A DNA stretch of 8,971 bases from Anaerolineae bacterium CG2_30_64_16 (lineage in GTDB: Bacteria; Chloroflexota; Anaerolineae; CG2-30-64-16). Shown piece after piece: positions 5,649 through 8,971 of this stretch (the first letter of the stretch is position 1; the number at the start of each line of letters is the position of its first letter). The position numbers and the translations under genes are program-made. The DNA lies in contig MNXL01000073.1 of NCBI GenBank assembly GCA_001871755.1, forward strand, positions 1 through 8,971. The letters are read 5' to 3'. The notes under the pieces are model-generated. The model made no database searches, was not told the origin of the DNA, and saw only the letters and a list, made by a program, of their open reading frames with translations.

Positions 5649-7678
5649 AGCAACCGCCCGATCTGATATACCGCGATCCCCACGCCCATCGAGAGCCCCA
5701 GCATCATCAGGATGTTGGCGAAAGTCCAGCGCCAGGAGACTGTCTCCTGTCTGATGACTGCTACTGTGGCCAGGCAGGGGATGAACATCATTTGCACTAT
5801 CAAAAAAGCCAACCGGGCGGCCGGCTCCAATATGACCGCGACCTGCCGGGCCAGATCCACTGTGCCCTGGCCGTTGCTGTAGAGAATACCCAGGGTGGCG
5901 ATGGTGTTCTCCTTGGCGACAAAACTGGTCAGCAACGCCACGATGATGCGCCAATCCCCCATGCCCATCAAGCGGCCGACCGGGGCCAGCCCGCGACCGA
6001 GGGCGGCCAGCCAGCTTTCGTCCACACCGCGGCCGGGCAGCGTCGAGAGTGCCCACACGGCGATCGACGCGAGCAGGATCAGGGTGCCAGCTTTTTCGAT
6101 GAACCCCTTGGTGTTGTTCCACATATACAGCCCGATCGTGCGGGCGTTGGGGACGTGATAGAGCGGTAGCTCCATGATAAAGGCTGTGTGCGCTCCCCGA
6201 AATACGACTCGGTTGACAAGCACACCGAAGACTGCTAACGCCAGCAGGTTCAGCCCTACCAGCCCCCACATGACCAATACAGCCGCTTCCCCGAAGAAGG
6301 CAGGGGCCAGGAACGTGATCACGGCCAGGCGCGCCGCACAGGGTACCAGCGGCGCCAGCAGGATCGTCAGCAGCCGGGCGCGGCGTTCCTCGATGATCCG
6401 GCTGCCCAGAATGGCGGGCACGTTGCAGCCGAAGCCCAGGAAGAGCGGCAAGAACGAGCGGCCGTGCAGCCCCATCAGGTGCATGAAGCGATCCATTACA
6501 TAGGCGCCGCGGGCCAGGTAGCCGACATCCTCCAGGATGCCCAGCGCGGCGAAGAAGATCACCAGGATCGGCAAAAAAGACAATACAGTACCCACCCCTC
6601 CAATCAGGCCGTTTACGGCCAGGCCAGAAAGCCAGGCCGGGGCGTTGGCCAGCGCGCTGGCCAACCACTCGCCTAGGGGAGCGAGGATGTTGACGCCCAG
6701 CCAGTCGATCACGGGGGTTGCCAGCGTGTACGTCAGCCAGAACACCAGCCCAAATATACCCAAAAGAAAGACCAGGCCACCGAGCGGATGGGTGGCGACC
6801 TTGTCGAGTCGTCCGGTGAGGGAGATGGCGCCTACCCGGGGTTGGGTCACGGCCGCGCGCACCATGCGGCCAATCCACTCATAACGACCGCCTGCGATGT
6901 CCAAATACGCGTCCTCGTGTTCCAACAATAGGGCGTGAACGCGCTCCCAGGTCTCCTCGGGTAGCGCCTCTCGCATCAGATTGGTGATCTCGTTGTCGCC
7001 CTCCAACAGTTTCAAGGCGATCCAATCCGTGTCGTAATGATCAGGCGTGTAATCGGTGACCAGGTCGCGCATGGTGGCCAGGATCGGCCCATGTTCGGGC
7101 CGGATCGCCGGCCGGTTGGGATACCAGTCCGATGGGTCTCTCGCCAACTGGACGGCCTCCGCTATCAACTCCTTCACGCCCTGGTTCCTCGAAGCGACCA
7201 ATGGGATCACTTTGACGCCCAACGCGGCCGACAGGACGTGGGGCTCCACCCGGATGCCATGTTGTTCGGCCACGTCGCTCATGTTCAGACCGAGGACGAG
7301 TGGCAGTTGCAACGAGAGTAATTCGGCTACCAGATAAAGATTGCGCTCCAGGGAGGCGGCGCTGACGAGGGCGATCACCGCGTCTGGCTGCTCGCGGATC
7401 AGGTAATCGCGTGCAATACGTTCTTCTTCGGAGTTCGCCGTCAGGCTATAGATGCCCGGCAGGTCTACCAGGTTCACGCTAATGCCGTTGTGGCGGCAGA
7501 TGCCGGTTTTCTGTTCGACAGTCTTGCCCGGCCAGTTGCCCACGTGCTGGTTCAGCCCGGTGAGCATATTGAACACCGTGGACTTGCCCACGTTGGGTTG
7601 CCCCGCCAGCGCGATTGTCAGTTGGCCGGGGAGTCGAACGTCATCCGCTTCATTGGCGGCGATATCACAATGGCTCAT
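5645..7678 (-). CDS. feoB: FeoB ferrous iron transport GTPase/permease
   Basis: Inner-membrane Fe(II) importer, 677 residues from ATG 7678. The N-terminal G domain has G1 GQPNVGKS (26-33), G3 DLPG (72-75), G4 NMSD (132-135) and a G5-like VASRNQG (161-167). The GNWPGKTVE stretch holds the switch-I threonine. A helical linker of about 90 residues follows, then a membrane part with the two paired Gate regions. Conserved transport residues include C418 in GFGCNVPAILGSR, C447 in PLVPCAARLAV, ELPLYHVP near 503-510, SFVAKENTIATLGILY near 585-600, and C635. The protein is shorter than E. coli FeoB, as in many other phyla. The reading frame stays open upstream to GTG 7831 through an octamer repeat that would add 51 residues of period-eight Pro/Thr/Tyr sequence. 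I chose ATG 7678 because the G domain begins there, although its ribosome site is weak. It lies between feoA and feoC. Confidence 0.95.
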   Translation of the reverse strand: MSHCDIAANEADDVRLPGQLTIALAGQPNVGKSTVFNMLTGLNQHVGNWPGKTVEQKTGICRHNGISVNLVDLPGIYSLTANSEEERIARDYLIREQPDAVIALVSAASLERNLYLVAELLSLQLPLVLGLNMSDVAEQHGIRVEPHVLSAALGVKVIPLVASRNQGVKELIAEAVQLARDPSDWYPNRPAIRPEHGPILATMRDLVTDYTPDHYDTDWIALKLLEGDNEITNLMREALPEETWERVHALLLEHEDAYLDIAGGRYEWIGRMVRAAVTQPRVGAISLTGRLDKVATHPLGGLVFLLGIFGLVFWLTYTLATPVIDWLGVNILAPLGEWLASALANAPAWLSGLAVNGLIGGVGTVLSFLPILVIFFAALGILEDVGYLARGAYVMDRFMHLMGLHGRSFLPLFLGFGCNVPAILGSRIIEERRARLLTILLAPLVPCAARLAVITFLAPAFFGEAAVLVMWGLVGLNLLALAVFGVLVNRVVFRGAHTAFIMELPLYHVPNARTIGLYMWNNTKGFIEKAGTLILLASIAVWALSTLPGRGVDESWLAALGRGLAPVGRLMGMGDWRIIVALLTSFVAKENTIATLGILYSNGQGTVDLARQVAVILEPAARLAFLIVQMMFIPCLATVAVIRQETVSWRWTFANILMMLGLSMGVGIAVYQIGRLL

Positions 7679-7692
7679 TTTGGGTCCGTTGG

Positions 7693-7812
7693 TTGGTAAG
7701 TTGGTAGATTGGTAGATTGGTAGATTGGTAGATGGGTAGATGGGTGGATTGGTAGATGGGTAGATGGGTAGATGGGTGGATTGGTAGATTGGTAGATGGG
7801 TAGACGGGTGAC
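7693..7812. repeat. Octamer tandem array upstream of feoB
   Basis: About 15 units of eight bases follow one another without a gap. Three variants alternate: TTGGTAGA, TGGGTAGA and TGGGTGGA; the end units, TTGGTAAG and CGGGTGAC, are diverged. The array fills most of the 173-base feoA-feoB gap. On the coding strand it is open in frame with feoB and translates with an eight-residue period (for example STNLPIYQ), because eight is not a multiple of three. Loss or gain of one unit would shift that frame. No gene start other than the possible extended feoB start lies in it. Confidence 0.92.
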
Positions 7813-7826
7813 TGGGATGGACATGC

Positions 7827-7870
7827 GTCACCTTGTCACCTTGTCACCCCGTCACCCCTTCACCTTGTCA
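7827..7870. repeat. Octamer tandem array at the end of feoA
   Basis: Five and a half units based on GTCACCTT, with variants GTCACCCC and TTCACCTT. The TGA of feoA (7852-7854) lies in the fourth unit, and the last residues KVKG are repeat-encoded. On the minus strand every unit contains a GGTGA, so stop-like TGA and start-like GTG triplets recur every eight bases. The GTG at 7831 that could start an extended FeoB lies in it. Confidence 0.85.
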
Positions 7871-8121
7871 AGTATAGTCTTCACCACCACCTTCGCGGCC
7901 TCGGCCCGGCCCAGCGCGACCAGCGTGCCGCGCACCGATACCAGCATTGGCCCGCGGCCGATGTTTTGGACCACGGTGACCGCCGCGCCGGTCGTGAACC
8001 CTAGATTCGCCATCCGGCTGCAAAACCCATGCCCCCCACGCAGGGTGTGGACGAAGCCCTGCCCGCCCGTCGGCAGTCCGCTCAAGGATGGCAGTTCTTC
8101 AACGACGTTAGCTCCACTCAC
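7852..8121 (-). CDS. feoA: FeoA, SH3-like partner of FeoB
   Basis: Small cytoplasmic protein of 89 residues with the FeoA/SH3-like beta-barrel pattern: SLSGLPTGGQGFV near 12-24, GFCSRMANLGFTTGAAVTVVQN near 32-53, and a final GTLVALGRAEAAKVVV strand and helix. The family binds FeoB and supports Fe(II) uptake. The GTG start at 8121 is set by AAGGAG six bases upstream; the longer open frame to 8217 only translates the heptamer repeat and is rejected. The stop codon and last four residues lie inside an octamer array. It follows the fur-family gene by 61 bases and precedes feoB by 173 bases of repeat, an unusually long gap for feoA-feoB. Confidence 0.9.
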   Translation of the reverse strand: MSGANVVEELPSLSGLPTGGQGFVHTLRGGHGFCSRMANLGFTTGAAVTVVQNIGRGPMLVSVRGTLVALGRAEAAKVVVKTILDKVKG

Positions 8122-8127
8122 AAATTG

Positions 8128-8133
8128 CTCCTT
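8128..8133 (-). promoter_or_regulatory. Ribosome binding site that fixes the feoA start
   Basis: AAGGAG on the minus strand lies six bases before GTG 8121. It is the strongest ribosome site in the operon and lies directly beside the heptamer array, so it makes the repeat-encoded N-terminal extension of FeoA unlikely. Confidence 0.75.
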
Positions 8134-8140
8134 ATGGTAG

Positions 8141-8203
8141 CCAGCTTCCAGTATCCAGTATCCAATATCCAGCATCCAGCTTCTAGCATCCAGCTTCCGT
8201 CTT
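8141..8203. repeat. Heptamer tandem array between fur and feoA
   Basis: Nine contiguous seven-base units related to CCAGTAT, CCAGCAT and CCAGCTT; one unit is CCAATAT, one CTAGCAT and the last CCGTCTT. The array fills the fur-feoA gap and enters the fur coding sequence. The C-to-T change in the CTAGCAT unit (8183-8189) creates the TAG stop of the fur-family gene. Confidence 0.9.
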
Positions 8204-8644
8204 CCGGCACGCCTCACATAACCCGTGGAGGGTCAGGGAGACGCGCTCGATGCTGCCACCATGTTGTTGAATGAACTGGGTTCTGACCTGCTCGATAGGG
8301 GGGCACTCGAACTCGACGATCTGGCCGCATCTCACACAAACGAAGTGGTAGTGTGTGGCGGGCAGGGTGGACTCGAAGTGCTCACAGCGGTCGCCACCCC
8401 CGGGGTCCAGGTACTGGGCGTTGACCAACCCGGCCTCTGCCAGCCAGCCCAACGTGCGATACACGGTCGATGTGTGGATGGCGTCGTTCTGCCGGCGCAC
8501 CACTTCATAGACTTGTTCGGCGTTCGGGTGCTCGCCTTGCGCGCCCAGCGCCTCCAGCGCTTCGAGGATGATCCGCCGTTGGGTCGTCATCCGCCCGCCG
8601 CTTTCCTGCAATGTCGCCGTAGCTTGCGCGACCAGGCCGTTCAT
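8183..8644 (-). CDS. fur: Fur-family metal-responsive repressor
   Basis: Cytoplasmic DNA-binding regulator of 153 residues. The winged helix (about 5-85) contains TTQRRIILEAL, HPNAEQVYEVV and the recognition stretch TSTVYRTLGWLAEAGLV. The dimerisation and metal domain has ATHYHFVC (H98, H100), the structural zinc pairs C103-x2-C106 and C143-x2-C146, and GQIVEFEC. In PerR the residue after GKIV is the Asp that senses peroxide; here it is Glu111, as in Fur, so iron (or another metal) sensing is more likely than peroxide sensing. Position ahead of feoABC supports an iron role. The exact metal cannot be read from sequence. ATG 8644 is chosen because GAGGGA precedes it by seven bases; ATG 8659 has no ribosome site. 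The last six residues are encoded by the heptamer array. Autoregulation is likely through the adjacent inverted repeat. Confidence 0.88.
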   Translation of the reverse strand: MNGLVAQATATLQESGGRMTTQRRIILEALEALGAQGEHPNAEQVYEVVRRQNDAIHTSTVYRTLGWLAEAGLVNAQYLDPGGGDRCEHFESTLPATHYHFVCVRCGQIVEFECPPIEQVRTQFIQQHGGSIERVSLTLHGLCEACRKTEAGC

Positions 8645-8664
8645 CTTGTTGTCCCTCATTTCTA

Positions 8665-8687
8665 TTATTGCGAATTAGTTGCAATAA
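8665..8687. promoter_or_regulatory. Inverted repeat, likely Fur-family operator
   Basis: TTATTGC, nine bases, GCAATAA: perfect seven-base arms in an A/T-rich patch starting 20 bases upstream of ATG 8644. The size and symmetry fit a Fur-family dimer site that would cover the promoter or start of its own operon. Its core TTGC and GCAA arms are closer to the TTGCAA-type half sites reported for Nur-like family members than to the GATAATGATAATC iron box. Confidence 0.65.
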
Positions 8688-8715
8688 GAATAACGCAGGA
8701 AGAGCCCAACGTCTA

Positions 8716-8727
8716 TGATGTTCATCA
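8716..8727. promoter_or_regulatory. 12-bp palindrome upstream of fur
   Basis: TGATG-TT-CATCA is a perfect five-base-arm palindrome about 70 bases upstream of the fur start. It could be a second operator or an activator site. Short palindromes of this size also arise by chance. Confidence 0.25.
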
Positions 8728-8861
8728 CATTGACCGCGCACGTTTTGCGCGGCAGGCCACAAGCCCGACGCGGTCCCGCGCCGGTTCCCTTGAGGCTCTT
8801 GACCCCGGCTCTCTTTTGTGATACAAACATAGCGCGGCCTCCGGCCGCAACCGAACCTATC

Positions 8862-8921
8862 ACCACAAAGGCACAAAAACACGAAGGTCTCAAAGGCTTT
8901 GTGTCTTGGTGTCTTCGTGGT
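8862..8921. repeat. Long imperfect hairpin made of octamer-like units
   Basis: The left arm (8862-8886, starting ACCACAAAGGCAC) and the right arm (8897-8921, ending CTTCGTGGT) are complementary at about 20 of 25 positions, around a ten-base loop. Both arms resemble ACCACGAAGACAC-type short repeats in opposite orientations. It may stop transcription entering from the right or be a dispersed repeat pair. No gene is attached to it within the window. Confidence 0.65.
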
Positions 8922-8971
8922 AAGGAAGATTCTCGCGATCAACGCAAATGTCGCGGGGTAATACTATAGCG

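Larger units (their letters stand above)
8660..8971. other. Non-coding region upstream of the fur-feo operon
   Basis: No gene is supported here on either strand; the open frames lack ribosome sites and protein-like composition. The stretch holds the operator-like inverted repeat at 8665-8687, a 12-bp palindrome at 8716-8727, a GC-rich perfect inverted repeat GCGGCC-TCC-GGCCGC at 8834-8848, and an imperfect hairpin at 8862-8921. I could not pick a clear -35/-10 pair for the operon; A/T-rich sequence near 8665-8695 is the likeliest promoter site. Confidence 0.5.

Noticed and set aside
5649..6878. Long minus-strand open frame continuing upstream of the feoC-like gene
   Set aside because: It lies in another frame of feoB, with no start signal and no domain character. 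Only the last 102 codons, after feoB ends, look like a protein.
7693..8203. CRISPR-like array
   Set aside because: Units are 7 or 8 bases with no spacers between them, so these are simple tandem repeats.
8122..8217. N-terminal extension of FeoA to position 8217
   Set aside because: It only translates the heptamer repeat and overlaps the fur gene; AAGGAG before GTG 8121 marks the real start.
8715..8969. Plus-strand 84-codon frame at the right edge
   Set aside because: It runs through the palindrome and the hairpin repeat, has no ribosome site and no recognisable protein features.

Overview
The window looks like a high-GC, free-living bacterial chromosome segment. I would place it most likely in the Chloroflexota (Anaerolineae-like). 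This rests on the mix of gene families and on the many short 7- and 8-bp tandem repeats between genes; no rRNA or marker gene confirms it. No tRNA, rRNA, CRISPR array, transposase or phage gene was seen.

Layout from left to right: (1) Positions 1-222 hold no convincing gene, only a hairpin-type repeat and a degenerate heptamer array. (2) 223-1266 (+) is a secreted LysM/M23 cell-wall endopeptidase. A second, diverged copy of the hairpin repeat lies just after it, so the gene sits between two related copies. (3) 1358-4365 (-) is a two-component pair: a receiver/LuxR-type response regulator, then an overlapping membrane histidine kinase with a GAF-like region. The kinase's last ~50 residues run antisense through the second repeat copy. 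(4) 4366-4505 is a divergent intergenic region with a good sigma-70-like promoter on the plus strand and a weaker candidate facing the regulator. (5) 4506-4601 (+) is a 31-codon single-pass membrane protein, followed 7 nt later by a six-helix DUF1361 membrane protein (4609-5277). (6) 5340-8644 (-) is a ferrous-iron uptake locus in the order fur-family regulator, feoA, feoB, feoC-like. feoC starts inside the feoB stop (GTGA overlap). (7) 8660-8971 is the upstream region of that operon, with an operator-like inverted repeat next to the fur start, a 12-bp palindrome and a long imperfect hairpin.

How the genes work together: the Fur-family protein probably represses its own operon through the inverted repeat at 8665-8687. 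FeoB is the GTP-gated Fe(II) permease, FeoA its small SH3-like cytoplasmic partner, and the feoC-like product a winged-helix protein with a four-cysteine cluster suited to sensing iron-sulfur status or oxygen. The two-component pair and the DUF1361 pair diverge from one intergenic region, but nothing in the sequence shows that they share a function.

The most unusual feature is how short tandem repeats punctuate the feo operon. A heptamer array fills the fur-feoA gap and supplies the fur stop codon. One octamer array supplies the feoA stop codon. A second octamer array forms the feoB leader and stays open in frame with feoB, which allows an extended FeoB.
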